Below, one piece after another: positions 16,564 to 25,548 of a DNA stretch of 64,000 nucleotides. The notes under the pieces were generated by a model. The model had not been told where the DNA came from. It searched no databases and saw nothing but the letters and a program-made list of their open reading frames with translations. The DNA is taken from contig NZ_JAJLQW010000007.1 in NCBI RefSeq assembly GCF_025548535.1, positions 157,902 through 221,901 of the forward strand, in the 5' to 3' direction. Made by a program: the position numbers and the translations under genes. The stretch's first letter is position 1, and every line of letters starts with the position of its first letter. Origin of the DNA: Undibacterium sp. Jales W-56 (GTDB lineage: Bacteria; Pseudomonadota; Gammaproteobacteria; Burkholderiales; Burkholderiaceae_D).

Positions 16564-18762
16564 TTATTGATCTCTTCCCTTAGCCCGCGCGGCGTGCAAT
16601 TTCTTGTAGCTATCAATCAGACGCTGATGGCGATCCAGTCCTTCCAGTTTCATGCTCGTCGGCGTTAAGCCGTAGAAGCGTACGCTGCCGTTGACTGATC
16701 CGATCGCTGCATCCATACGCTCGTTGCCAAACATGCGGCGGAAATTGGTTTCGTAATCGTCCAGTTCCAGTTCATCGTCCAGCGTCACTTCGAGCACCAC
16801 ATTCAGTGCCTGATAAAACAAGCCGCGTTCGACGCTGTTGTCGTTGTATTGCAGGAAGGCTTGCGTCAAATCCTGCGCATCGTCGAGTTGTTCTAAGGCG
16901 AGATGGATCAGCAGTTTTAATTCCAGCACGGTGAGTTGTCCCCAGACCGTGTTCTCGTCAAACTCGATACCGATTAATGTCGCGATGTCGCTGTAATCGT
17001 CGAGTTCGTTATTTTCTAAACGATCGAGCAGCGCTTCCAGCGCGTCATCATCGAGCTGATGCAGATTCAGAATATCGTTGCGGAACAATAAGGCTTTGTT
17101 GGTGTTATCCCAGATCAGATCTTCGACCGGGTAGACTTCTGAATAACCCGGCACCAGGATGCGGCAAGCGGTGGCGCCTAACTGGTCGTATACCGCCATG
17201 TAGACTTCTTTGCCCATCTCGGCGAGGATGCCGAACAAGGTCGCGGCTTCGTCGGCATTCGAGTTTTCACCCTGACCGGAAAAATCCCATTCCACAAATT
17301 CATAGTCGGATTTGGCGCTGAAAAAGCGCCATGATACGACGCCGCTGGAATCGATGAAGTGTTCGACAAAGTTATTCGGCTCAGTCACTGCCTGGCTGAC
17401 GAACGTCGGTTGCGGTAAATCATTCAGGCCTTCAAAACTGCGGCCTTGCAGCAATTCTGTCAGGCTGCGTTCCAACGCGACTTCAAAACTCGGATGCGCG
17501 CCGAACGAAGCGAACACGCCGCCGGTGCGCGGGTTCATCAGGGTCACGCACATGACCGGATATTGCCCGCCTAGCGAGGCGTCTTTTACCAGCACCGGAA
17601 AGCCTTGTTCTTCCAGGCCCTGAATGCCGGCCAAGATGCCGGGATATTTCGCCAGCACGTCTTGCGGCACATCGGGCAAGGCGATTTCGCCTTCGAGGAT
17701 TTCGCGCTTCACCGCGCGTTCAAAAATCTCAGACAGACATTGCACCTGCGCTTCGACCAGCGTATTACCGGCGCTCATGCCATTGCTGGCAAACAGGTTT
17801 TCGATCAGGTTCGATGGGAAATAGACGGTCTCGCCATCCGATTGGCGCACATACGGCAGCGAGCAGATGCCGCGCTCTGCGTTGCCAGAATTGGTGTCGA
17901 TCAGATGCGAACCACGCAGTTCTTTATCGGGGTTGTAAATTGCCAGGCTGTATGCATCCAGAATCTCTTTTGGCAGCGCATCTTTCTTACCCGGTTTAAA
18001 CCACTTTTCATTCGGATAATGCACAAAATCAGCATTGGCGATGTCTTCGCCCCAGAACGAACCGGCGTAAAAATGGTTGTTACTCAGGCGCTCAATGTAC
18101 TCGCCCAAGGCTGACGCCAAAGCGCTTTCTTTGGTCGCACCTTTGCCGTTGGTAAAGCACATCGGTGAATGCGCATCGCGGATATGCAATGACCACACAT
18201 TCGGAATGATATTGCGCCACGACGCAATTTCAATTTTGATGCCGAGGCCCGCTAGCAAGCCGGACATATTCGCGATGGTTTTTTCCAACGGTAAGTCTTT
18301 ACCGAGGATGTAGGTGGCAGCATCCGCATCTGGATTTAGTGTCAGCAAAGCCTGCGCATCGGCATCGAGGCTCTCGACTTCTTCGATCACAAACTCAGGC
18401 CCCTCCTGCACGACTTTCTTTACCGTGCAGCGCTCAATCGAACGCAAAATGCCTTGGCGATCTTTATCAGAAATATCGGCGGGCAATTCCACCTGAATCT
18501 TAAAGATTTGCGCGTAGCGGTTTTCCGGATCGACGATATTGTTTTGCGAAAGGCGGATATTCTCGGTTGGAATATTGCGTGTATTGCAGTACAACTTCAC
18601 AAAATACGCTGCGCACAAGGCGGACGATGCCAGAAAATAATCGAAAGGTCCGGGTGCTGAGCCATCTCCCTTATAGCGGATAGGCTGATCAGCGATCACC
18701 GTGAAATCATCGAACTTGGCTTCCAGACGAAGCTTATCGAGAAAATTGACCTTAATTTCCAT
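16564..18762 (-). CDS. OsmC-YcaO fusion protein
   Basis: Protein of 732 residues. The N-terminal OsmC/Ohr-like domain (1-about 145) has both thiol positions (C50 in SSALCAAY, C112 in ERCTVKK), as in OsmC peroxidases. The YcaO domain (about 185-570) has ATP-binding acidic segments ALGEYIERLSNN and CLSEIFERAVKREI. YcaO enzymes activate amide carbonyls with ATP; E. coli YcaO is linked to beta-methylthiolation of ribosomal protein S12. The C-terminal 150 residues are acidic and helical (TPR-like), as in E. coli YcaO. Start set at MEIKVNF (GGAA upstream) rather than 18816. The architecture is a known family, not a chimera unique to this genome. No azole or thiopeptide genes are adjacent. Confidence 0.88.
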   Translation of the reverse strand: MEIKVNFLDKLRLEAKFDDFTVIADQPIRYKGDGSAPGPFDYFLASSALCAAYFVKLYCNTRNIPTENIRLSQNNIVDPENRYAQIFKIQVELPADISDKDRQGILRSIERCTVKKVVQEGPEFVIEEVESLDADAQALLTLNPDADAATYILGKDLPLEKTIANMSGLLAGLGIKIEIASWRNIIPNVWSLHIRDAHSPMCFTNGKGATKESALASALGEYIERLSNNHFYAGSFWGEDIANADFVHYPNEKWFKPGKKDALPKEILDAYSLAIYNPDKELRGSHLIDTNSGNAERGICSLPYVRQSDGETVYFPSNLIENLFASNGMSAGNTLVEAQVQCLSEIFERAVKREILEGEIALPDVPQDVLAKYPGILAGIQGLEEQGFPVLVKDASLGGQYPVMCVTLMNPRTGGVFASFGAHPSFEVALERSLTELLQGRSFEGLNDLPQPTFVSQAVTEPNNFVEHFIDSSGVVSWRFFSAKSDYEFVEWDFSGQGENSNADEAATLFGILAEMGKEVYMAVYDQLGATACRILVPGYSEVYPVEDLIWDNTNKALLFRNDILNLHQLDDDALEALLDRLENNELDDYSDIATLIGIEFDENTVWGQLTVLELKLLIHLALEQLDDAQDLTQAFLQYNDNSVERGLFYQALNVVLEVTLDDELELDDYETNFRRMFGNERMDAAIGSVNGSVRFYGLTPTSMKLEGLDRHQRLIDSYKKLHAARAKGRDQ

Positions 18763-19038
18763 GAGAGTGTTCCAAAAAAACGGCCAAAAGCGCGTTGAAA
18801 GTAAATTAGCCGCCATTATCCGTTCTTTTAGTCGTACAGGATAGGCGGCAGCACAAATCCACTCGCCCGCTTCGTCACGCTGAGCGCATTCGGCATAGCG
18901 GATACGTCGCCTGATTCTGTCAACGACTCAACATCTGAGAAATGCAGGGAACGATTCCCGGATAACGGTATGATAAACTTGCCGCCCTCTGCCCGCACCG
19001 CGTTATCCATGCAATACGGGTCTTACAGGATACTTATC

Positions 19039-20520
19039 GTGACTACTGCATCTGAGATCAATCAGTTATTTCCTCGCCCACTGTGGCAATGGTTTGAACA
19101 AATCTGCGCTATCCCGCATCCTTCTAAACATGAAGCCGCATTGAGCGAACATATTCAGCAGTGGGCGAAGCAGCGCGGCTTGCCGGTGGTGGTCGATCAT
19201 GTCGGCAATCTGATCATCCGTAAACCGGCCACCGCGGGCATGGAAGATCGCAAGACTGTAGTGATTCAGGCGCATCTGGATATGGTGCCGCAGAAGAACG
19301 CCGATAAGGTACATGACTTTGTGACCGATCCGATTCAGCCGTGGATCGATGGCGAGTGGGTCAAGGCAACCGGCACCACGCTGGGTTCGGACAATGGCAT
19401 CGGTATGTCGTCGGCGCTGGCGATCCTGGGCTCTGGCGATATCAAACACGGCCCGCTGGAGGTCTTGTTGACGGTCGATGAAGAAGCCGGCATGACCGGT
19501 GCGTTTGGCTTACAGGCGGGCATGCTGGATGCCGAGATTCTGATCAACACCGACTCTGAACAGGAAGGCGAAATCTACATGGGCTGCGCAGGGGGCGTCG
19601 ATGCCGAGATCAGCTTGCCGCTGCAATGGCAGGCGGCGCAGGCCGATCACCTCGCTTTCACGCTGAGCATCTCTGGCCTGAAGGGCGGGCATTCCGGTGT
19701 GAACATCCATCTCGGTCGCGGCAATGCGAATAAACTGCTGGTGCGCTTTTTAGCAGGTCATGCGGCGGAACTGGGGATGGCGCTGAGTGAGTTCAAAGGC
19801 GGCTCGTTGCGCAATGCGATCCCGCGTGAAGCGCAATGCAGTTTTACGATACCGACGGAGAAGGCCGACCTGCTGCAACAGCGCGTCGCGCAATACCTGG
19901 ACATCTTGCAAGCCGAACTAGCCAAGGTAGAGCCTGACCTCAAACTCACCGTCGCCGCATCGGCGGCACCAGCAACGCCGCTGCGCACCATGCAGGCAGC
20001 CGCGCAAAAAATGCTGATCAACCTGATCAATAGCTGCCCGAACGGCGTGATCCGCATGAGCGATGAAATCATCGGCGTGACCGAAAGTTCGCTCAACGTC
20101 GGTGTGATCAGCACCCACGAGGACAGCGTCAACATCGTCTGCATGCTGCGCTCACTGATCGATAGCGGTCGTGAAAATATCGAAAGCACTTTACGCTCCT
20201 TGAGCGATCTGGCGGGCGCACATATTGCCTTCAGCGGCTGCTACCCGGGCTGGAAGCCCGACACCGGCTCGCCGGTGATGGCGATCGTCAAGGATACCTA
20301 CGAAAGCATTTATCACAAAGAACCGACGATCATGGTGATCCATGCGGGTCTGGAATGCGGCCTGTTTAAAAAGCATTATCCCGATCTGGACATGGTCTCG
20401 ATCGGCCCGACGATCCGCTTCCCGCATGGCCCCGATGAGATGGTGAACATCGCGACGGTCGGCCAATACTGGACGCTGCTGCTGGCGGTGTTGGAGCGGA
20501 TTCCGGCGAAGTCAATGTAG
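19039..20520 (+). CDS. pepD: Cytosolic aminoacyl-histidine dipeptidase (PepD)
   Basis: M20-family zinc dipeptidase of about 494 residues that hydrolyses Xaa-His and other dipeptides. Metal-binding segments are intact: QAHLDMVPQ, GSDNGIGM, TVDEEAGMTGA, and the late HAGLECG. It begins FPRPLWQWFEQICAIPHPSKHE, typical of PepD. GTG at 19039 is preferred because ACAGGA lies 8 nt upstream; ATG at 19009 is possible. Divergent from the OsmC-YcaO gene. Confidence 0.94.
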   Translation: MTTASEINQLFPRPLWQWFEQICAIPHPSKHEAALSEHIQQWAKQRGLPVVVDHVGNLIIRKPATAGMEDRKTVVIQAHLDMVPQKNADKVHDFVTDPIQPWIDGEWVKATGTTLGSDNGIGMSSALAILGSGDIKHGPLEVLLTVDEEAGMTGAFGLQAGMLDAEILINTDSEQEGEIYMGCAGGVDAEISLPLQWQAAQADHLAFTLSISGLKGGHSGVNIHLGRGNANKLLVRFLAGHAAELGMALSEFKGGSLRNAIPREAQCSFTIPTEKADLLQQRVAQYLDILQAELAKVEPDLKLTVAASAAPATPLRTMQAAAQKMLINLINSCPNGVIRMSDEIIGVTESSLNVGVISTHEDSVNIVCMLRSLIDSGRENIESTLRSLSDLAGAHIAFSGCYPGWKPDTGSPVMAIVKDTYESIYHKEPTIMVIHAGLECGLFKKHYPDLDMVSIGPTIRFPHGPDEMVNIATVGQYWTLLLAVLERIPAKSM

Positions 20521-20561
20521 TCCCATCGCACTGCTTTGAGCAACCCATAGCTACCATTGAT

Positions 20562-21014
20562 ATGAATAAAAAATATTCCCTCCTTTTACAATGCACACTG
20601 AGCGCCGGCCTGGTCCTGGGCCTCAGTGCGGTGGCCCGGGCAGAGGTTTATAAGTGGGTCGATGCCAATGGCAAAACGCATTACTCAGAAAATAAAGAAG
20701 ATGCCAAGGGCAAGGCGGAACAGGTAAAAATCACGTCCAGACCGGCACCGATCTCGTCTACATCGAGCTGGCGCGAACAAGAAGAACAATACAAGCAACG
20801 CCAGGCGCAACAACAAAGCGAGCAGGCAAGCCGGCCATCAGCACCCGCACGCAATAAATCGACCTACGATAGCAACCAGCCAGAAACCGACGCCTCGCGC
20901 TGCGATCTCGCCCGCAGCATCAACAACGGCACTGTAGTGCATACGAATGGCGCCAAGACCGATGCCAACGACCGCATGATCGCCGAGCGTGACGTGAAGA
21001 CGTATTGCCATTAA
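20562..21014 (+). CDS. DUF4124-domain exported protein
   Basis: Protein of 150 residues with a signal peptide (KKYSLLLQCTLSAGLVLGLSAVARA). The DUF4124 domain follows immediately: EVYKWVDANGKTHYSENKEDAKGK. After it comes a Gln/Glu/Arg-rich probably disordered or coiled segment (residues about 65-100) and a C-terminal conserved-looking part with two Cys (SRCDLARSI, DVKTYCH). DUF4124 proteins are common, periplasmic and uncharacterised. Confidence 0.85.
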   Translation: MNKKYSLLLQCTLSAGLVLGLSAVARAEVYKWVDANGKTHYSENKEDAKGKAEQVKITSRPAPISSTSSWREQEEQYKQRQAQQQSEQASRPSAPARNKSTYDSNQPETDASRCDLARSINNGTVVHTNGAKTDANDRMIAERDVKTYCH

Positions 21015-21060
21015 TAGTCGTAGCTAATGCAGATGGTGGGTATGCTGCAAACTGCGATCG

Positions 21061-21140
21061 AAAACCGATACCGCAATCCCCATGCGCCTTTCCGGGCACT
21101 TTCGTGCCACGAGGCGCATGGGGATTGCGGTATCGGTTTT
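21061..21140. repeat. 80-nt hairpin with 28-bp perfect arms
   Basis: Left arm 21061-21088 (AAAACCGATACCGCAATCCC...) and right arm 21113-21140 are perfect complements over 28 bp. The 24-nt loop contains a second hairpin GGCAC-TTTC-GTGCC. It lies between the convergent DUF4124 and PilZ genes. The placement suggests a bidirectional transcription stop, but the stem far exceeds a normal terminator and the U-tract is weak. Confidence 0.85.
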
Positions 21141-21166
21141 GAGTTTTTGCGAAACCAGGCTGCCGC

Positions 21167-21898
21167 CTAAATCACGGTCTGCGGTTGTTCAATCATTTGC
21201 TGGTAGATCAGGCTTTGCAACAAGATGGTGCTATTCGGTTCGACATCAATGAACTGCAAGCCGTGGTTGATCGTCGGAGCGCCGTGCGGGTCGTTCGGAT
21301 TTTTGTGCTCGTCTTCACTGATATTGCGCACGATACAGTTGATCGTCATCAGCATATCCACATGATGTAGCTTGATTTGGAACGACAATAACAGTTGCTG
21401 GTTTTTTTCAAACAAAGGGCGAGGCGTGGTGATCAGGGCGCCTGCGGCGCTCAGGTTGGTGACGACGACGCTGAACTTTTCATCGGGATCAGTGCTCCCG
21501 GCTTTCTTGACTGAAGCGATGATGCGCACCTTGATGCGCGGGTCTTTGCGCACTACCGACCCTTGAATTTTTTCGGGATAAGACAGGTGCAGATACGAGA
21601 ACGGAACGCTGTTGACCTTGATAACATAGCAGTCAAAAGCAAACGCCTTTTGGCTGGAAAAAACCCGCACCACGATCTTATCGTTCTCACGCAAGAGTGC
21701 ACGGTAACCGTTAGTCAGCGGCGTGCTCACCAACAGGCTGACGTTATCGAGATAGCCCACCACTTTAGAAAAAACCCGCTCGTCGCCCAATGAGGACGGC
21801 AATTGCAACTGGACCCTATCCCCGACACGCAAGCGCATGTCGGGAAAGGTGAATTTAAGTTCATGCTCGCTGGCGTCTGGTTGGGTATCCGAACTCAT
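21167..21898 (-). CDS. YcgR-like PilZ domain protein (cyclic-di-GMP effector)
   Basis: Protein of 243 residues from MSSDTQ (the frame extends to 22003 without a convincing start). The N-terminal YcgR-like domain (about 20-115: RVGDRVQLQL, SLLVSTPL, CYVIKV) is followed by a PilZ domain with c-di-GMP motif RKDPR (RxxxR) and NLSAAGALI, a D/NxSxxG variant. Such proteins slow flagella or modulate adhesion when c-di-GMP binds. No flagellar genes are nearby. A second YcgR-type protein is at 30731. Confidence 0.85.
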   Translation of the reverse strand: MSSDTQPDASEHELKFTFPDMRLRVGDRVQLQLPSSLGDERVFSKVVGYLDNVSLLVSTPLTNGYRALLRENDKIVVRVFSSQKAFAFDCYVIKVNSVPFSYLHLSYPEKIQGSVVRKDPRIKVRIIASVKKAGSTDPDEKFSVVVTNLSAAGALITTPRPLFEKNQQLLLSFQIKLHHVDMLMTINCIVRNISEDEHKNPNDPHGAPTINHGLQFIDVEPNSTILLQSLIYQQMIEQPQTVI

Positions 21899-22203
21899 TA
21901 TGTCGTTAGTTGATAGAACGTGATCAGAAGGATGACAAGTTTGCGGGTGAATGCTCGAACAGCGTGACTGAGCGGGTCGATGCTTTACCGTTGCACATGG
22001 CATAAAGTATTACTCAAGGTAAGGCTTATCACAAGTGAAACTTAACGACGCAAGCAAGATGCCGATGCTGGCGAAACCGCGCTTGAGAACATAGGGCTTG
22101 CGCCTGTCCCTGGCAAAACTGTAAACCGCATCTAAACGCCACGCGATCTCGGCTACAATGCCGGCTTACTCGTTCCAGATTCCACTCGTTACCGAAAGAA
22201 TTG

Positions 22204-22587
22204 ATGAAATATTTTTTCAGATTTATCCGCACCATCCTGGGCCCATTCTTGCTGCTTGAAGAATATCTGATGCGTCCCAAAGGGGTGGAACGCAATCCGG
22301 CCGCACAGCGAGATGTCGATGCGGCTTGCGCCAAGCTGGCGCTGTATCAGTTCAACACCTGCCCGTTCTGCATCAAAGTGCGTCAGGCAATGCGCCGTCT
22401 CTCGCTGAACATAGAACTACTCGATGCGCAAGGATCAAAAGAGCATCGCGATACCTTGCTGGCACAGGGTGGCAGCCCTAAAGTCCCCTGTTTGAGAATC
22501 ACCAGGGAAGATGGCAGCGTGCAATGGCTTTATGAGTCACGCGACATCATGGCGTATTTAGATCAGCGCTTTTCTGCGGCAAAATAA
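22204..22587 (+). CDS. Glutaredoxin / GST-N-terminal family protein
   Basis: Protein of 127 residues with a hydrophobic, amphipathic N-terminus (MKYFFRFIRTILGPFLLLEEYL) that may anchor it to the membrane. The thioredoxin-fold domain has redox motif CPFC in LYQFNTCPFCIKVRQAM, a cis-Pro in GSPKVPCLRI and ESRDIMAYLDQRF at the end. Likely glutathione-dependent thiol-disulphide exchange. ATG 22204 is preceded by GAAAGAA; an adjacent TTG (22201) is the alternative. Confidence 0.85.
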   Translation: MKYFFRFIRTILGPFLLLEEYLMRPKGVERNPAAQRDVDAACAKLALYQFNTCPFCIKVRQAMRRLSLNIELLDAQGSKEHRDTLLAQGGSPKVPCLRITREDGSVQWLYESRDIMAYLDQRFSAAK

Positions 22588-22632
22588 CTTGCGGCATCAG
22601 GCCGACATCCAACCAAGACCGGGAGGGAAATC

Positions 22633-22989
22633 ATGGCAAGCCAGGCAAGCAGCGTTGAATTTATTGTCGATCAACTGAGTAGCTGCGGTAAGGTTACCGC
22701 GAAACGCATGTTTGGCGAATACGGCCTGTATCTGTCGGAAAAAATGTTCGCCGTGATGTGCGACGATCAGTTATTCATCAAGCCTACCGATGCCGGACGC
22801 GCCTTGCTCGGCGAGGTAACGGAAGCGCCGCCCTATCCCTCTGCCAAACCCTGGTTCTTGCTTGATACCGAGATGTGGGAGGACCGCGAGCGCCTTTGCC
22901 AGCTCGCGCTCTGCACCGCGGCAGCCCTGCCCGTCCCGGTGAAAAAGATCAAAAAACCCAAAGCTCCAAAGAGCACCGCTGCGACCTGA
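22633..22989 (+). CDS. TfoX N-terminal domain protein
   Basis: Protein of 118 residues matching the TfoX_N fold (FIVDQLSSCGKVTAKRMFGEYGLY, then DDQLFIKPTDAGR, AKPWFLLD) with a basic Lys/Pro tail. It lacks the TfoX C-terminal domain, so it is not a full competence regulator; single-domain TfoX_N proteins are common and of unproven role. RBS GGGAGGG upstream of the ATG is strong. It may be cotranscribed with the glutaredoxin-like gene 45 bp upstream. Confidence 0.85.
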   Translation: MASQASSVEFIVDQLSSCGKVTAKRMFGEYGLYLSEKMFAVMCDDQLFIKPTDAGRALLGEVTEAPPYPSAKPWFLLDTEMWEDRERLCQLALCTAAALPVPVKKIKKPKAPKSTAAT

Positions 22990-23031
22990 TTACATCCGGG
23001 CAGCTGACCTGCGATAGCCAGCGCTTCGCCG

Positions 23032-23234
23032 GCCAATCACATCCAAAAAGCAAAACCTCTCACCGCAGAGACGCAGGAAAAAGGCAAGGGAGGAAAGGCT
23101 CCATGACATTTGATATTCAAATGAATCCGCAAGCCGGGTGCGCCTGCTGGCACGAAATGTCTCTGCAAGCCGCATCCAGCCTGCGGTTGCAATCTGCAGT
23201 GCGGTCAGCAGCTTGTCGCTTTGCGTCAGCCCTG
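23032..23234 (-). repeat. MITE-like dispersed repeat, copy B
   Basis: Reverse-oriented copy of the element at 3632. On the minus strand it begins CAGGGCTGACGCAAAGCGAC and includes the same GAGACATTTCGTGCCA core. Its inner end has diverged over the last 10 bp. With the AT-rich stretch 23235-23396 it accounts for the 400-bp gap between the TfoX-like and TonB-like genes. Confidence 0.75.
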
Positions 23235-23396
23235 CTTATTTAAGGACATGCGTTAGATGCATGCCTTAATTGCACTATTTCTGTAGAATATGGTTGATGT
23301 TAGTTTTTAATCAATCACACTCTCGCTCTTTGCATTGTTAGTACATAACGAAGAGTCCGCTAAATAATCCCCCCTACGGAAATTGGAAAGCACTGA

Positions 23397-24071
23397 ATGA
23401 CGGGTCCTTTAAAAAAACTGCTGGGTATAGCTCTGGCCTGCGTCGCAACGCTGGCATATGCGCAAGAGCTGTCCATCACCGCACCATCACCCGCAGCGAC
23501 GGCGGAACTGCCGCCTGCACACTTTGATAATAATATTGCCGAGCGCTGCCCCAAGCCGGACTATCCCAAGGTCGCGCTGCAAAATGAGTTTCAAGGTGAT
23601 TCTGTTATCAGTCTCGGTATCGATGAGAACGGCAAAATCGAAAGAACAAGTGTGTTGAGAAGCAGTGGCTGGCGTATTCTCGACGATGCCGTCAGTAAAA
23701 CGATCATCGGTTGCCAGTTGATGACCGAGGCACCGCTTAAAAAACTGACGAGGAGCGCGGTCTACAAATGGAGAACCAGCGGCGCGATTGAATATCAGCC
23801 GGAACTCATCCCCGCAAGCTGTGCAGAATCCGAGCTGGTGCGCTTTGCCGATGACAAGGAACAGGGCCGCGGTATCGTGGTCGGTGCCTACATCTCCGAC
23901 CTGGGCATGCCGGGACGCTTTTCGCTGGAATGGGGCAGCGGCCAAATAGAGTTGGACAGAGCCAGTGTGGCGCTGGTCAAAACCTGCAAATTCAAAGCCG
24001 CCAGGCGCGACCTGAAAAAACGCAGCGCTCCGATTTCTTTGCGCTTATTTCCTAAGACAATCACGCAATAA
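23397..24071 (+). CDS. Exported TonB C-terminal-domain protein
   Basis: Protein of 224 residues with a cleavable-looking signal peptide (LKKLLGIALACVATLAYAQ). A TonB-C-like domain follows (CPKPDYPKVALQNEFQGDSVISLGIDENGKIERTSVLRSSGWRILDDAV), then a second half with a repeated similar pattern (GRGIVVGAYISDLGMPGRFSLEWGSG). There is no membrane anchor or proline-rich spacer, so it is not a canonical TonB and cannot couple ExbBD directly. A periplasmic binding or structural role is inferred. Confidence 0.75.
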   Translation: MTGPLKKLLGIALACVATLAYAQELSITAPSPAATAELPPAHFDNNIAERCPKPDYPKVALQNEFQGDSVISLGIDENGKIERTSVLRSSGWRILDDAVSKTIIGCQLMTEAPLKKLTRSAVYKWRTSGAIEYQPELIPASCAESELVRFADDKEQGRGIVVGAYISDLGMPGRFSLEWGSGQIELDRASVALVKTCKFKAARRDLKKRSAPISLRLFPKTITQ

Positions 24072-24201
24072 GATTCTGTTTGCCACACCATGACCTCGGC
24101 CATCTGAACTGCGGTCATCAACGACAACCCGGAGCGCAAACTGAGTACAATGGTGACTTGCGCCGCACCAATCAAATTCTGTACTAGCTACTTTTAAACC
24201 A

Positions 24202-24636
24202 ATGAAAATACATGGTGAATGGGAGATCTCCCTCGTTGGTAACGTGTTGGTTCGCACCACCGCTGGCAGCTTCAATGAGCAAGGCACTCTGGCCTGCTTT
24301 CGCGATACGCAAAAGAAGGCGCCGGTCGGCACTCCCTGGGCGGGCTTAACCAACGCGGCCCATTGGGAAATGTCCAGCGCCCGCTCCCTGCAAGCCTTTC
24401 CGCAAATGCGCGAATGGGCCTTCCAGCATGGTTGCGTCTGCCTGGCAGTCGTGGTGCCGGACCAGATGCGCATGACCATCCACCAGCGCCAGACCGGCAA
24501 TTTGCCGGACAACCTGGTGCGCTATTTTTCCGATATGGCAGAGGCTTGTGCATGGTTAACCGCCAAGGGCTTCCCTTTCACGCCTGAGGATTACCCGCAC
24601 GCCGATTTCATCGAGCGGACCAGACCTGATCATTGA
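24202..24636 (+). CDS. Hypothetical cytosolic protein, possibly SpoIIAA/STAS-like
   Basis: Soluble protein of 144 residues with no signal peptide. The pattern of short strands (WEISLVGNVLVRTTAGSFN, VCLAVVVPDQMRMTIHQ) and a C-terminal helix (MAEACAWLTAKGF) loosely resembles the SpoIIAA-like fold of proteobacterial proteins. No catalytic motif is visible. Not recognised with certainty. Confidence 0.65.
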   Translation: MKIHGEWEISLVGNVLVRTTAGSFNEQGTLACFRDTQKKAPVGTPWAGLTNAAHWEMSSARSLQAFPQMREWAFQHGCVCLAVVVPDQMRMTIHQRQTGNLPDNLVRYFSDMAEACAWLTAKGFPFTPEDYPHADFIERTRPDH

Positions 24637-24722
24637 ATAGCCGCAGGCTGTTGATCTCCCGGCTGACTTGCATTCCAGCATGAACGCCCCATCTCAGACG
24701 CTCATGAGACAAAGGAGATTCC

Positions 24723-24944
24723 ATGTTCTGGCTGCATCATCCACAACCCGTGCGTCCGCGTAAGGCAGTCGCCGAGCAAACCGTCAAGTCACAAGCGCCT
24801 GCACCGGTGAATACGCATCTCATCGTGATAGAAAAAATCCCTGCGCCGGATCTGATGCCGTTCAGTTCAGCACCAAACTCAAGCGACGGGTCGCTCCAGC
24901 GCGGCACCGGGCAAGACACCGGTCCCCTGCCTGCGCAGGGATGA
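24723..24944 (+). CDS. Possible small hypothetical protein
   Basis: ORF of 73 codons with an excellent ribosome-binding site (AAAGGAG, 6 nt before ATG). The protein is Pro/Ala/Ser-rich and unordered in appearance (HPQPVRPRKAV, APAPVNTHLIV). Its last codons overlap a GC-rich palindromic stretch (CCCTGCCTGCGCAGGG at 24926-24941) of the kind often found between genes. The start signal favours a real gene; the composition does not. Confidence 0.35.
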   Translation: MFWLHHPQPVRPRKAVAEQTVKSQAPAPVNTHLIVIEKIPAPDLMPFSSAPNSSDGSLQRGTGQDTGPLPAQG

Positions 24945-24963
24945 CGAATGCGTACTTTTTTCC

Positions 24964-25485
24964 TCAACGGAACGGCATTGCCGCCCTGACTGTTAGCTGA
25001 ACTGAGCCATCAAACTGCGCCATCATATGGTGCAGATACGCCGCGCAAGCAGGATCGCCCTCAAGCGGTGCCCAATGCGCTTTCTCCTCCTCAGTGAAAG
25101 CAGCATACGGTCCGGCTTTACTTTCAAAAAATACCGAGCCGCTTTCCAGTGCCACCATACTGTGGAACACCCCCGCCGGTATCGTAATGCCCAGGCTGTC
25201 CTGATTTTCCTGGCTGTTCGACAGCACGACGGTTTCAGTAATCGATCCCTGCGCATCAAATAGCAGCACGCCAAAACGCCCGCTCATGACGATGATGGTT
25301 TCGTCCTTTTCCACAGACAGGTGACGATGCGGTGCAATATAGGTGCCAGGCTCCAGCGCATTCAGCAAGCGATGGCAAGCACTGTCATTCGCGGTATGGA
25401 AATTCAGGTTCTTGCGCAGTCGCGGACTGTCTTTGGCGGCCTGGGTCAGCTCTGCCAGGGTTTGTCGGGTAATTAAATTGGTCAT
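24964..25485 (-). CDS. WbuC-family cupin protein
   Basis: Cupin-fold protein of 173 residues. Metal-binding cupin motif 1 is GTYIAPHRHLSVEKDETIIVMSG and motif 2 is IPAGVFHSMVAL; ESKAGPYA after it is typical of the WbuC group. WbuC genes are often near O-antigen clusters, but none is visible here, so a cell-surface sugar role is not supported by context. Gap of 63 bp to the upstream GNAT gene, same strand, possibly cotranscribed. Confidence 0.82.
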   Translation of the reverse strand: MTNLITRQTLAELTQAAKDSPRLRKNLNFHTANDSACHRLLNALEPGTYIAPHRHLSVEKDETIIVMSGRFGVLLFDAQGSITETVVLSNSQENQDSLGITIPAGVFHSMVALESGSVFFESKAGPYAAFTEEEKAHWAPLEGDPACAAYLHHMMAQFDGSVQLTVRAAMPFR

Positions 25486-25548
25486 TGAATGGTCTCTCGG
25501 ATAGCATCTGGCAATGAATCAAGCTGAGGATGTCTGAACGCCCTGCGC

